64,000 bases of DNA from Piliocolobus tephrosceles (taxonomy: Eukaryota; Chordata; Mammalia; Primates; Cercopithecidae), in the NCBI RefSeq assembly GCF_002776525.5, contig NC_045438.1, positions 144,128,095 through 144,192,094 on the forward strand. The letters are read 5' to 3'. The notes below the pieces were generated by a model that was not told the origin of the DNA, made no database searches, and worked only from the letters and a program-made list of their open reading frames with translations. Position 1 is the stretch's first letter. Every line of letters begins with the position of its first letter. Shown piece by piece: positions 47,847-59,715 of this stretch. The position numbers were made by a program, and so were the translations under genes.

Positions 47847-48676
47847 TGAAGTAGCATTTATTTTTAAAGTGCAAGGGGAAGTGTATGGGCTAATAAGAAA
47901 ATTGATTTAAAAATTCTAATTTATCATTATGTTCCTCATCATCTAAAGCCATCATGTCCCTAGAGTACCACCAATTGACCAACCCTTTATCCATGATTAG
48001 GGCTCTGGAGAAGTTCCTCTTATACCCAGTTGATTTGGTTTAAATTTTTTTGTGTGTGGTTTATTACTTAAAATCCCTGCTAAAAATGCATTTTATATAA
48101 AAACGTGTTGTTTTTAAAAGTATGAATCACTTTATATAATTGTCTTACTTTTTGTTTCTTTTACAATTCAGGTATACTACTTTGAGTAGTTTTTCAGATT
48201 TTCAGTGTATCTGAAAACACTAATGTAGTTATTTTAATTATAGTAACTCCAGGAAATACAACTTTAAGATTAGTTTTCAATTCAGCTGGTTAATCATGAA
48301 CATTTGGGGAACATTTTTGCCGTGCTGAATGAGGAAAACATTATTATTTAAAACAGATGGTTTGATTGAATTCAAGTAATAATTTACATACTCTGAATCA
48401 AATTACAGAATTATTTCAACAATCATGTATTTTTATGAATTTCAATATATTGTTTATAACTGTCTGTGCTCTAAAGCAAAGTAGCATGTTTTAGACAATG
48501 CAACAAGATTTTTAAAGTTATCTATTTATATAACGTATTAACTGTCACCTTTATTTCAATAATCCAACAAGATTTTAAACCATCAAGAATGGGTATGGTT
48601 AGAGAGTCACGCGTTGAAGAGATAACAACAGAGCATCCTCTGTATGTGCTTAGTGCATTGCTAGGTAAGGCACTAA
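47847..48676. other. Intron 2, AT-rich unique sequence
   Basis: No repeat or gene was recognised. Confidence 0.65.
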
Positions 48677-48779
48677 GGAGGAATGCTTGAGTCCAGGAGT
48701 TTGAGGTGAGCTGTGATCGCACCACTGCACTCTAGCCTGGGTGACAGAGCAAAACCCTGTCTCTAAAAGGGGGAAAAAA
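48677..48779 (+). mobile_element. Alu right-arm fragment (sense)
   Basis: GAATGCTTGAGTCCAGGAGT and GTGACAGAGCAAAACCCTGT, ending in a mixed G/A tail. Confidence 0.88.
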
Positions 48780-49089
48780 ATGATATAACCCTCACTCATA
48801 AGTACCAATTTAAAACAATCTCCATGATAAATTATTAAATTAAAAAAGCAAGGTGCTGAAGAATGGGTAAAACAGGACATCACTGCGTTTAAAAATTATA
48901 TGTATATGCTATCTACATGAGATAATATGCATGTATATGTATAGACTATCTTTGAAGGAATATTTCTAACTCTGCAGCTTGGTGATTAGGAAACAGGAGT
49001 GGGAAGGACACTTCTTTTTTACTCTACACCCCCTTTAACACTTGAATTTTATTCAGGTGCATGCATTACCTGCTAAACATTTCATTTTA

Positions 49090-49382
49090 TTTTTTCTTTT
49101 GAGACAGAGTCTGACTTCGTTGCTCAGGCTGGAGTGCAACGGTGCAATCTCAGATCACTGCAACCTCCGCCTCCTGGTTTCAAGCAATTCTCATGCTTCA
49201 GCCTCCCGAGTAGCTGGGACTACAGACACACACCACCACACTCAACTAATTTTTGTGTTTTCAGTAGAGACGGGGTTTCACCATGTTGGCCAGGCTTTCT
49301 CAAACTCCTGACCTCAGGTGATCCACCCACCTCAGCCTTCCAAAGTGTTGGGATTACAGGTGTGAGCCACCACACCTAGCCC
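49090..49382 (-). mobile_element. AluS (antisense)
   Basis: GAGACAGAGTCTGACTTCGT to CCACACCTAGCC. Confidence 0.95.
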
Positions 49383-49734
49383 TGTTAAACATTTTTTAAA
49401 AAGTCAGCATCACTTAGTGTGATGCTAGGTGTTAGTGAAGGGCTAGGAACCTGTGTGCTTAAAATGAAAAATGTTACTGTGATTAAATTTTAAAAATTGT
49501 ACTCTAGAGTATTAAATTTTAACAAACATTTATTGTGCAACTCATAGGCATTGCCAAGCACTGTTTTAGGCACTGGAGAGTCACAGAAAAATTATTCATT
49601 CTTGTTTCTCTCTGAGATGGCATAATTCTACCAAGAATGGAGTCCCATAAATGATCTAGGGCTACTATTTGAATTTTAAGATAACTAGCAAAGTGCATAG
49701 CAAATAGCTAGGGGTTCATAGATACAGGTTCACT

Positions 49735-49920
49735 AAAACTCTACGACTTATTATGTGTGATTTTTAGGCTAATTAATCAAGCTCCAGTTTCTTTAGTAAA
49801 TTGGGACTATAGCAATACTACTTCAGGACATTGTTTTCATGATTAAAAGATATATAATGCATATAAATTACTTAGTACAGTGCTTGCCATGAGATATAGC
49901 ACAACTGTTACCTATTTTTA
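49735..49920 (+). mobile_element. MIR
   Basis: AGTTTCTTTAGTAAATTGGG, TTTTCATGATTAAAAGATAT and CTTAGTACAGTGCTTGCCAT are MIR landmarks. Confidence 0.75.
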
Positions 49921-50004
49921 TAAATTAGTGTTGTTTGTAAGTTTTCCTTTTAAATCATGGGGTAAAATCACCTAAAACTCAAAGTGCAAGAATCAATACT
50001 ATAG

Positions 50005-50960
50005 TAGCTGTAGCAGTTTGAGACAGAAAGTGCAAGAATGAGCAGGGAATGATTGGTGATATCTGAACTGGGCCTTGAAGAGCAGATGGAATTCCAGCAG
50101 GTGGAGAAATGAGGAGGGCATTTTAGCCAGAGGGGCAAAGGGAAGGCGTGGATGCAGGGATGTTTTGGGAATGGAGGGGAGCAGGCTGGTTCGACTACAG
50201 TGCGTGACGAGGAGTCTGCGTGGAAGGAATGTTGGTAGGAGATGAGGGCATCAAGTAAGCGGCTCTTGGTCCTGGGAGTTCTTGCAGGCCATGCTTGAAA
50301 GTCGGGTTTTATCTTCCAGGGTTAAAGGTGGACACCAGATGGCAGAAGCCCGAAGAGAGGATAGGGTGGGAGGAAGTCAGAATAGGAATAATGAAGAGAG
50401 AGATGGCAGCTGTACTTGAGAGGGGCCATAAGGTCAAGGGGGAAGTTAAAGACACCAGGTGGAGATGGAGGGTCTTAAATGAATAGAACAAGCAGAGACA
50501 GCCAGGGACAACATCAAGATGTGGAGTTAGCTTCATAAAGGCATACGGTTCCTTCTTCTGAGACAGGCAGAAAGGAGAAAAATGGTGAGGATATAGATAA
50601 GGTGAGTTGTGGAGGGAAGGAAGGTTGAGGGGCTTCGTTCCTACTGGCTTCTATTTCTTGACATTTGGAATGAAATGACCTGCTGAGAGTGTGTGTGCCT
50701 GGAGTGGGATTTTAGGGGTTAGGTTAGGGGTGAGGTGAGATGAGAGGTGAGGATTTGGACTGTCCACTGTGGGAAATGGAAAAAGAACCGTGGGAGGAGT
50801 GGAGGGCTGGCTGAGCAAGCTGTACCGAGGTCCAGCTGATGGCTTGATGCCGAAAGCTGTTCTCAGGTGAGGGCTGCTCGTGCGGCCCCGTGGTTCTAAC
50901 AGCAGCTGGGACCCAGGAAGCAAAAAGAGAAGCGAAGGTGATCAGATCCACCCAGTTGCA
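50005..50960 (+). repeat. Probable old dispersed repeat, family unassigned
   Basis: A purine-rich (G/A) stretch with text such as GAACTGGGCCTTGAAGAGCA, AGGAGGGCATTTTAGCCAGA and GCAGGCCATGCTTGAAAGTC. It is similar in style to 12945-14035. It has higher G+C than the rest of the intron. No gene is evident despite several ORFs of 60-120 codons. Confidence 0.4.
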
Positions 50961-51545
50961 AGGGCTGCAGGAATCGAGAATGCTGGCGTGAGTGTACCTG
51001 ATTCAATGGGTTATAGGGGAGAAAGTGAAACCTGGGAAAAATTGCTTGTGTCAGTCTTAAGAGAAAAGGGTGGGGTCAGACACTTGGTGGGGGCCAAGGA
51101 CCAGAAAGCAGGTGCGTGGGAATGGGAAAGGAAAGATGATGGAACACAGTATGTTGGGCTGCAGGCACAGCACTTCAGAGCTCAGGATTTTATAGGATTA
51201 TTTTATTGTTGTTTTTCAGAATGCATTGTTTAAAAATTGTCTTAATATTTTTGTAATACTCCATGATTTCGTTTTTTTTTTTTTTTTTTTTTTTTTTTTG
51301 CACAGATCATGAGCAGTGTGCCTAGGGCTTAAGGGAAATTTTTCTTTCTTGAGAGCTTTGTTAAGGGCTTATAATATTGCTGAAGGGTGAGCTCAGAGTT
51401 TATATAAATGCCGAGAAAAGCAAGGTTTTAACAAAGGCACAGCAAGTCTCAGGCAGTTCCCTAGAAACCTGTAGATTTTCCTCATAGAAAAAAAAAAAGC
51501 TAATACAAGCTTAGTGATTTATGTTTTTTTTCTTCGCTTTTAAAG
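50961..51545. other. Intron 2, last 600 bp before exon 3
   Basis: Contains the T28 tract and a second T/A-rich area just before the exon. No repeat family was recognised. Confidence 0.65.
51272..51299. repeat. T28 homopolymer upstream of exon 3
   Basis: An uninterrupted run of 28 T followed by GCACAG, about 245 bp before exon 3. It is not the tail of a recognisable Alu. It resembles an extreme polypyrimidine tract with a 3' splice-site-like end. Confidence 0.9.
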
Positions 51546-51622
51546 GTAAAACCAGTAGTCCATAGCAGGATCAATGTGTCAGCTCGCTTTAGAAAACCAC
51601 TTCAGGAGCCCTGCACTATCTT
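51546..51622 (+). CDS. DCDC2: DCDC2 coding exon 3 (start of second DCX domain)
   Basis: This 77-bp exon begins on a codon boundary and ends after two bases of a codon. Read from GTA at 51546 it gives VKPVVHSRINVSARFRKPLQ followed by EPCTIF. That matches the linker and first strand of the second doublecortin domain of DCDC2. The acceptor is a pyrimidine-rich stretch ending in TTAAAG and the donor is ATCTT/GTAAGT. The split codon TT plus C from the next exon gives Phe. The first bases after the acceptor are GTAAAA, so the junction itself looks like a weak 5' splice site (see findings). The exon is only 121 bp from exon 4. It is numbered exon 3 by analogy with human DCDC2, and confidence in gene identity is very high. 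Confidence 0.96.
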
Positions 51623-51743
51623 GTAAGTTGAAACCCTTTATACTTCAAGTTAAAATTGGCTTGGTGGTTTCCTTTTGGTTTGGAATTTGTGTTGTAGTTT
51701 TCAAGGCATAACTGTTTCAGAAGGTTTGCCTCCTGTTTTCCAG
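51623..51743 (+). other. DCDC2: DCDC2 intron 3 (121 bp)
   Basis: A very short intron, bounded by GTAAGT and TTTTCCAG, between exons 3 and 4. It contains no repeat. It is T-rich near its 3' half, with a plausible branch region (GCATAACTG, around 51706-51714). All other introns measurable here are 1.7 kb or longer. Confidence 0.93.
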
Positions 51744-51875
51744 CTTGATTGCAAATGGAGACCTCATAAACCCAGCTTCTCGCCTCCTTATCCCCAGAAA
51801 AGCTTTGAATCAGTGGGATCATGTACTACAAATGGTCACAGAAAAAATCACTCTGAGGAGCGGGGCTGTTCACAG
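51744..51875 (+). CDS. DCDC2: DCDC2 coding exon 4 (core of second DCX domain)
   Basis: This 132-bp exon starts with the last base of a codon and ends after two bases of another. Its translation includes LIANGDLINPASRLLIPRK and then ALNQWDHVLQMVTEKITLRS and GAVH. This is the central part of the second doublecortin fold, which has a ubiquitin-like topology and takes part in tubulin binding. The acceptor is TGTTTTCCAG and the donor is CACAG/GTATGT. The codon split at the donor (AG plus G of exon 5) gives Arg. The length is a multiple of three and the phase is the same on both sides, so skipping it would keep the reading frame but remove the middle of the domain. No stop codon or frameshift is present. 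Confidence 0.97.
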
Positions 51876-51949
51876 GTATGTCAAAACCGTCTTGTAAGTG
51901 GAGGAGTTTTCGAATTGTCGAAGATATTCTCAGGAGGCTCTGGAGTCAC

Positions 51950-52130
51950 TGGTCTGTAGATTTGAATTTTGGTTCCCCAGGTAGGCGCCGTATGCCTCAG
52001 TTTCTTTATCTGTAGAATGGAGATATACCTCATAGCGTTGTTTAAAATGAGGTAATCCACATGACACAGAGCTTAAAACAGTCATTGACACATAGTAGCA
52101 CATCCACAAATATTGACAGTTTTTATTCTT
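51950..52130 (+). mobile_element. MIR, just after exon 4
   Basis: CCTCAGTTTCTTTATCTGTA, GAATGGAGATATACCTCATA and TTGACACATAGTAGCAC are clear MIR core and tail. It begins about 75 bp downstream of exon 4. Confidence 0.85.
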
Positions 52131-52872
52131 TGATTTACAGTGACTAGGCAAGCATAACTTCAGTTGAGAAGGATTTTTTGAAAGAGCCAGCCTCTTAACT
52201 CTTAATTGTCCTTTTTTTAAAAGGCATTTATGATTACTTGATAGTTTAGACTATTTGCCTAGGGTAAAAATCAGATATCAGGAAGTATTAGTGCATTTAA
52301 AGAGGAGGCATAGAATAATTTAGTGGGGTTGTCTAAATGTAAGAAACCAAAAGCATTTTTATCAGGTTCTGAAATTTAAGTGAAGATTAAAATCATAGAC
52401 TTAAATTATGAAGCCTATGAAATTATCCCTCGATGGAGGCTGACATTTATTTTCCCTCAGGTGGGAGGGTTACAAATAACATATACATGTGCACAATATA
52501 TTAAAAGAATGGGTACATACTGCTTTAGTACAGTGCACTCTTCCAAGTTTTTGTGTTTTCATACACATATGATAAAATAGTTCTCAAATGATTGCATATT
52601 ATGTCTTTCAGGTAAATGTGTATACAGATTGTTTGTATATTTACATGTATTAATATCTATAGTCTCACAGCAATTGAGATTTTAAATATAATTAGGTGTT
52701 TTAATTGAAAGGAATACTTTGCATGTGGCAAAAAATTCAAATGCGGTATAAGTAAAGAGTATTTCTCCTACTTTAGGCATGCCCAATCCCTCTCCCTAGT
52801 ACTTTTCAGCATCATCCCGGAAATACTCTATGCATATGTAAGCATATACATTTTTAATTTTTAATTTTATTT
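52131..52872. other. Intron 4, AT-rich unique sequence
   Basis: No repeat or gene was recognised between MIR and the first Alu of intron 4. Confidence 0.65.
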
Positions 52873-53128
52873 ATTTTTTTGAGACAGGGTCTCACTGTGT
52901 CACCTAGGCTGGAGTGCAGTGGTGTGATTTCAGCTCACTGCAGCCTCATTTGCCCAGACCCAAGTGATCCTTTCACCTTAACCACTACACCTAGCTTTTT
53001 TTCTTTTTTGTAGAGATTAGATTTTGTCGTGTTGCCCAGGTTGGTCTTGAACTCCTGGGGTCAAGCAATCCACCCACCTTGGCCTTCCAAAGTGCTGGGA
53101 TTACAGGTATGAGCCACTGTACCTGGAC
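52873..53128 (-). mobile_element. AluJ-like (antisense) with internal deletion
   Basis: GAGACAGGGTCTCACTGTGT to CTGTACCTGGACC, with part of the middle missing. Confidence 0.92.
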
Positions 53129-53310
53129 CACTTTTTAAAAACGTAAATGGAAATACATACATATAAATATAAATAAATAAATAAATAAATACATGTATAC
53201 ACACACCCCCTTGATTTTTTCCTATAATAAATCTTAGAGATTATTCTTATCAGCACAGATACCTCTATTTTATTATTTTTAATGACTACGAAGCATTTTA
53301 TTTATTTTTA

Positions 53311-53617
53311 TTTTATTTTTTTTGAGATGGAGTTTCATTCTTTTTGCTCAGGCTGGAGTGCAATGGTGGGATCTCGGCTCACTGCAACCTCCACCTCATG
53401 GTTTCGAGTGATTCTCCTGCCTCAGTCTCTCAAATAGCTGGGATGAGAGACACCTGCCACCATGCCCATCTAATTAAAAAAAAATTTTTTTTTTTTTTGT
53501 AGAGATTGGGTTTCACCATGTTGGCCAGGCTGGTTTCGAACTCCTTACCTCAAGTGATCCACCCGCCTTGGCCTCCCAAAGTGCTAGGATTACAGGTGTG
53601 AGCCACTGCGCCTGGCC
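53311..53617 (-). mobile_element. Alu (antisense)
   Basis: GAGATGGAGTTTCATTCTTT to GCGCCTGGCC, inserted in old L1. Confidence 0.94.
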
Positions 53618-53744
53618 CAAAGTATTCTATTTTAACACAAAGTATTCCAAATCCAAATTTTTTTAGTAAAAATTTTAGTTGGGCAGCATCTCATTCTATA
53701 AAATAGAATGAATGTTCCCAATCTAATTTATTAGATCAGTTACC

Positions 53745-54275
53745 TCCTTTTTATAATTTCATTTTTTATTTTAGATTCAGGGAATACATGTGCGGGTTTG
53801 TTACATGGGTATTTTGCATGATGCTGAGATTTCGGGTACAGATCTCGTCACCCAGGAAGTGAGCATAGTACCCAACAAGTAGTTTTTCACTCTATTTCCC
53901 TTCCCTCTCTAGTAGTCAACAGTGTCTATTGTTCCTATCTTTATGTCCATCTGTACCCAATATTTAAGCTCCCACTTACTATTGAGAATATGTAGTATTT
54001 GGTTTTCTGTTCCTGCATTAATTTGATTAGGATTATGGCCTCCAGCTGCATCCATGTTGCTGCAAAGGACAGGATTTCAGTATTTTTTATGGCTGCGTAG
54101 TATTCCATGGTGTATATACACCATGTTTTCTTTGTCCAGCCCACCACCGATGGTCACCTAGATTGCCTTCCACATCTTTGCTATTGTGAATAGCATGGCA
54201 GTGAACATAGCAGTGTATGCTTCTTTTTGGTAGAACGATTTATTTTCCTTTGGGATTGATGGATATTTAGGTCAT
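53745..54275 (-). mobile_element. L1 3' end (antisense, primate-specific type)
   Basis: It reads as the reverse complement of an L1 3' UTR and ORF2 end: ATACATGTGCGGGTTTGTTA, GCTGCGTAGTATTCCATGG and CTTTGCTATTGTGAATAGC. It is truncated at its 5' end. Confidence 0.82.
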
Positions 54276-54554
54276 TTCTAATCTTTTGCTATTACATGTA
54301 TATGTCTTTTTGTATAAGCAAAGTTTAGAAGTTGAATTATTGTATTAAGTTTCAAATACCTTTAACATTTTGATGGATATTGCCAATTGCCTTCCAAAAA
54401 GTTTATCCTAATTTATATTTTCACTGGAAGTCTATGAGCAGGCCTGTTTGTCATACTGTTACCTGTCTAGTGAAACTAACATTTAGTCTTTTCACTCATG
54501 TTGAGTGAAAATAGTATTTCATTGTTTTTGGATTTGTATTTAATATACAACATC

Positions 54555-54800
54555 ATCTATTGACTATTTCTTATGTCTCAGGTATTATTCTCAGTGCTTT
54601 ACATTTTTGGCTTAATTAACTCAGTGACCCTATGAAGTAGGTAGTGTTTCTATTCTCTTTTAATAGACATGAAATGTGAGACATAGAGCGGGAAAATTAT
54701 TTGCCCAGGGTTATGGAGACACTGAGTAGCAGGGCTGGGATTCAAGCCTAGTAGGCATTCTGGCTCCAGAGCCTGTGTTCTTAATGACCAAGGTACTCTG
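54555..54800 (-). mobile_element. MIR
   Basis: TCAGTGCTTTACATTTTTGG, CTATGAAGTAGGTAGTG, GGCTGGGATTCAAGCCTAG and GGCTCCAGAGCCTGTG give an almost full-length antisense MIR. Confidence 0.85.
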
Positions 54801-54889
54801 TAAGTAAATACCACATATTTATATCCATTGTATGTGAAATGTCTGTCATGGCCTTTGCACATTTATCTTATTGATTTATAGGCACTCTC

Positions 54890-55223
54890 CAGGGGTCCCC
54901 AACCCCCAGGCCATGGACTGGTACCCTTCCATGGCCTGTTAGGAACCTGACTGCACAGCAGGAGGTGAGCGGCTGGTGAACATCACTGCCTGAGCTCCAC
55001 CCCATCAGATCAGCAGCAGCATTAGATTCTTATAGGAGCATGAAGCCTATTGTGGACTGTGCATGCGAGGGATCTAGGTTGTGTGTTCCTTATGAGAATC
55101 TAATTCCTGATGATTTGAAGTGGAACAATGTCATCTCGTAACCATCCTGTCCGCCACTCCGTCTGTGGATAAATGATCTTCCACAAAACCAGATCCTGGT
55201 GCCAAAATGGTTGGGGACCACTG
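54890..55223 (+). mobile_element. MER1-type hAT-Charlie remnant
   Basis: It begins CAGGGGTCCCCAACCCCCAG and ends GGTTGGGGACCACTG, imperfect inverted termini of the MER1 group. Internal text GCGAGGGATCTAGGTTG fits MER1B. At 334 bp it is essentially full length. The right flank CTCTAGAC fits the hAT target preference; the left flank has decayed. Confidence 0.87.
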
Positions 55224-55744
55224 CTCTAGACATATTGGGGAAATTGACCTTTTCTGATGTGAGTTTTAAGTACGCTTCCAGTTTGCAGTTTCTTTACATT
55301 TCTTTTTTTGATACAAATATCTTAAATTTTAACGCAGCCTAATTTTCAGTCTTTATAATCACTACGTTTTATGACTTACTTAGATCTTCCTTACTCCAAG
55401 ATTATAAGAATATTCTATGTTTTCTCCTTGTATTTTAAAATTTTGTTTAAACCTTTGATTTTGTTGGATTTTATTTTGGTGTCAGAAGTAAAGGCAGATC
55501 TCAATAATTATAATTTTTTTTTACATATATAGTTTTGACATTTGACATATACATAAATGCAAACCTACCCAATAAGTAATATAAAGGACACAAAGATATA
55601 TACAGGTAATTTCATAGCCAGATATACCTATTCATACATATATTAATATGAAAAAATTTACACAGAAATAAAATATATTCAAGTAAAAATATAGAAATGA
55701 AAATATAGTTATGTTGCTCAAACACTTGAATACTTGGAGAAACT

Positions 55745-58700
55745 TTTTTTTTAAAACTTGTATTTTAGGTTCACGGGTACATGTGCAGGTTTGTTACATA
55801 GGTAAACTTGTGTCACCGTGGTTTGTTGTACAGATTATTTTGTCACCCAGGTACTAAGCCTAGTACCCAATAGTTATTTTTACTGTTCCTCTCTCTCCTC
55901 ACACCCTCTACCCTCAAGTGGGCCCCAGTGCCTGTTGTTCCTCTCTTTGTGTGCATGTGTCATCATCATTTATATCCCCCTTGTAAGTGAGGACATGTGG
56001 TATTAGATTTTCTGTTCCTGCGTTAGTTTGTAAAGGATGATGGCCTCTAGCTCTTTCCATGTTCCTGCAAAGGACATGATCTCACTCTTTTTTTATGGCT
56101 GCATAGTATTCCATGGTGTATATGTACCACTTTTTCTTTATTCAGTCTACCATTGATGGACATTTAGTTTGATTCCTTTTCTTTGCTATTGTGAATAGTG
56201 CTGCAGTGAACATATGTGTGCATGGGTCTTTATGGTAGAATGATTTATATTCTTTTGGGTATATACCTGATAATGGGATTGCTGGTTTAAATGGTAGTTC
56301 TGTTTTTAGCTCTTTGAGGAATTGCCACACTGCTTTCCATAATGATTGAACTAATTTATACTCCACCAGTAGTGTATAAGCATTCCCCTTTCTCTGCAAC
56401 TTTGCCAGCGTCTGTTATTTTTTGACTTTTTAATAATAACCATTTTGACTGGCATGAGATGGTGTATCATTGTGGTTTTGGTTTGCATTTCTCTAATGAT
56501 AAGTGATATTGAGCTCTTTTTCATATGCTTGTTGGTTGCAAGTATGTCTTCTTTTAAAAAGTATCTGTTCATGTCCTTTGCCCACTTTTTAATGGGGTTT
56601 TTTTTTTTTTCTTGTAAGTTCATTTTTAAGTTCCTTATAGATGCTGGATGTTAGACCTTTGTCAGATGCATAGTTTGCAAAAAGTTCTCCCATTCTGTAG
56701 TTTATCTGTTTACTCTGTTGATGGTTTCTTTTGATGTGCAGAAGCTCTTAAGTTTCCCAATTGGTAATTTTTTGCTTTTGTTTTGATTGCTTTTGGTGTC
56801 TTTGTCATGAAATCTTTACCAGTTCCTTTGCCCAGAATGGTATTGCCTAGGTTGTCTTCCAGGGCTTTTATAGTTTTGGGTTTTACATTTAAGTCTTTAA
56901 TCCATCTTGAGTTGATTTTTGTATATGGTGTAAGGAAGGAGTTCAATTTCAATCATCTGTATCTGGCTAGCCAGTTATCCCAGGACCATTGATTGAATAG
57001 GGAGTCCTTTCCCCATTGCTTGTTTTTGTTTCGTAGAAGAACAGATGGAAGTAGGTGTACTATTTTATTTCTAGGGTCTCTATTTGGTTCCATTGGTCTA
57101 CATGTCTGTTTTGGTCCCAGTACCATTGGTTACTGAATCCATGTAGTATAGTTTGAAGTTGGGTAACAGGATGGCTCCAGCTTTGTTCTTTTTGCTTAGG
57201 ATTGTGTTGGCTATTTAGGTTCTTTTTTGGTTCCATTTAAATTTTAAAATAGTTTTTTCTAGTTCTGTGAAGAACGTTATTGGTAGTTTGATAGGAGTAA
57301 TATTGAATCTGTAAATTGCTTTGGGCAGTGGCCATTTTCGTGATACTGATTCTTCCTATCCATGAGCATGGGCTGTTTTCCCATTTGTTTGTGTAATCTC
57401 TGATTTCTTTAGGCAGTGTTTTGTAGTTCTCATTGTAGAGATCTTTTACCTTCCTGGTTAGCTGCAGTCCTAGATATTTTATTTTTTTGTGCCAATTATG
57501 AATGAGAATGTGCTTCTGATTTGGCGCTTAGCTTGGATGTTGTTGGAGTATAGGAATGCTACTGATTTTTGTACATTGATTTTTGTATCCTGAAACATTT
57601 CTGAAATTATTTCTCAGCTGAAGGAGCTTTTGGGCCAAGACTGTGAGGTTTTCTAGATATAGAATCATGTCATCTGCAAACAGGGATAGTTTGGACTTCC
57701 TCTCTTCCTATTTGGATGCCCTTTATTTTTTTGTCTTGTCTGACTGCCCTGGAAAGGGCTTCCAATACTATGTTGAATAGGAGTGGTGAGAGAGGGCATC
57801 CCTTTCTTCTGCTGGTTTTCAAGGGGAATGCTTCTAGTTTTTGCCCATTCAGCGTGATGTTGGCTGTGGGTTTCTCATAGATGGCTCTTACTATTTTATG
57901 TTCCTTCGATATCTAGTTTATTGAGAGTTTTTAACTTGAAGGGATGTTGAATTTTATTGAAAGCCTTTTCTGCATCTATTGAGATAATCATATGGTTTTT
58001 GTCTTAAGTTCTGTTTATGTGGTGAATCACATTTATTGATTTGCATATGTCGAACCAACCTTGATTCCAGGGATAAAGCCTATTTGATCATGGTGGATTA
58101 GCTTTTTGATGTACTGCTGGATTCGTTTTGCAAGTATTTTGTTGAGGACTTTTGTATTGATGTTCATCAAGGACAACAAACTTGACCTGAAGCTTTATTT
58201 TTTATTGTGTCTCTGCCAGGTTTGGGTATCACGATGGTGCTGGCCTCATAGAACAAGTTGGGGAGGAGTTCCTCCTCAAATTTTTTGGAATAGTTTCACT
58301 AGAAATGGTACCACTTTTTGTATATCTGGTAGAATTCGGCTGTGAATCTGTCTGATCCTAGGCTTTTTTTGATTGGTAGGCGATTCATTATGGATTCAAT
58401 TTTAGAGTTCGTTATTGGTTTATTCAGGGAATAAATTTCTTCCTGGTTCAGTCTTGGGAAGGTGTATGTGTCCAGGAATATATCCGTTCCTTTCAGGTTT
58501 TCCAGTATGTGCATAGAGGTGTTCATAGTAGTTTCTGATGGTTATTTTTATTTCTGTAGGAGTCAGTGGTAACATCCCATTTGTCGTTCCTAATTGTGTT
58601 CATTTGGATCTTCTCTCTTTTCTCCTTTATTAATTCAGCCAGTGGCCTACGTATCTTATTTATTTATTTATTTTTAAAATACCACCTCCTGGATCTATTA

Positions 58701-59715
58701 ATCTTTTGAATAGTTTTTCATGTCTTGATCGCCTTCAATTCATCTCTGATTTTGGTTATTTCTTGTCTTCCTCTAGCTCTGGAGTTGGTTTGTTCTTGCT
58801 TTTTTAGTTCTTTTAGTTGTGTTATTAGGTTGTTCATTTGCGATCTAACATTTTTTTGGAGACAGAGTCTCACTCTGTTGCCCAGGCTAAAGTGCAGTGG
58901 CATGATCTCTGTTCACTGCAGCCTCAATCTCCTGGGCTCAAGTGATCCTCCCACCTTAGCCAAGCAGCTGGAACTACAGGAGTGTGCTATCATACCCAGC
59001 TAATTTTTTTTTTTTGTATTTTTTCTAGAGACAGGGTTTCACTCTGTTGTCCAGGCTGGTCTCAAACTCCTGAGCTCAGGCAGTCTGCCCGGCTCAGCCT
59101 CCCAAGTGCTGGGATTACAGGCATGAGCCACCATGCCCAGCCAACTTTTTGATGCGGTCGTTTAGTGCTATAAGTTTTCCTCTTAACACAGCCTTCGCTG
59201 TGTCTCGGAGATTCTGGTATTTTGTATTTTTGTTCTTAGTTTCAAAGAACTTCTTGATTTCTGCCTTAATTTTATTGCCCCAAAGTCATTCAGGAGCAAG
59301 TTGTTTAATTTCTGTGTAATTGCATGGTTTTGAGCAATTTTTAAAGTCTTGATTTCTATTTTTATTGTGCTGCGATCTGAGGGTGTGTTTGGCATGATTT
59401 TGATTTTTTTGCATTTTTTGAGGATTGTTTTGTGGTTAATTTTAGGGTATGTGCCATGTTGCAATAAGAAAAATGTATATTCTGTTTTGGGATGGGAGTT
59501 CTGTAGAGGTTTATCACATCCATTTGGTCCAAAGTTGAGTTCAGGTCCTGAATATCTTTGCTAATTTTCTGCCTTTATGATCTAATACTGTCAGTGAAGT
59601 GTTGAAGTTTCCCATTATTATTATATGGGAGTCTAAGTCTCTGTGTGGATTTCTAAGAACTTGCTTTATGAATCTGGATGCTCCTGTGTTGGGTGCATAT
59701 ATATTTAGGATAGGT
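55745..59715 (-). mobile_element. 4-kb antisense L1, 5'-truncated, Alu inserted
   Basis: From its poly-T start (55745), through GTTACATAGGTAAACTTGTG and CATAGTATTCCATGGTGTAT, to GGGTGCATATATATTTAGGA, this is the reverse complement of an L1 3' UTR and most of ORF2. Reading frames are broken by many stops and frameshifts, so it is inactive. An antisense Alu splits it at 58851-59142. It lies in DCDC2 intron 4 and opposes transcription of the gene. Confidence 0.93.
58851..59142 (-). mobile_element. Alu (antisense) inside the 4-kb L1
   Basis: GAGACAGAGTCTCACTCTGT to CATGCCCAGCC. L1 ORF2 sequence resumes immediately afterwards, so the Alu is younger than the L1. Confidence 0.95.

Larger units (their letters stand above)
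53200..54540 (-). mobile_element. Old L1M (antisense) with nested Alu and L1PB-like insert
   Basis: Flanking text such as AGAGATTATTCTTATCAGCA and, further on, GCCAATTGCCTTCCAAAAAG is old antisense L1. The younger L1 at 53745-54275 and the Alu at 53311-53617 lie inside it. Confidence 0.6.

Noticed and set aside
50295..51233. Several 60-117 codon ORFs in a GC-richer block before exon 3 as an alternative first exon
   Set aside because: No CpG island, no promoter motif and no donor linked to exon 3 that I could support; the block reads like an old dispersed repeat.
1..51545. Search for DCDC2 exons 1-2 and the first DCX domain
   Set aside because: No stretch resembling the first DCX domain with splice sites was found; these exons are expected upstream of the window.
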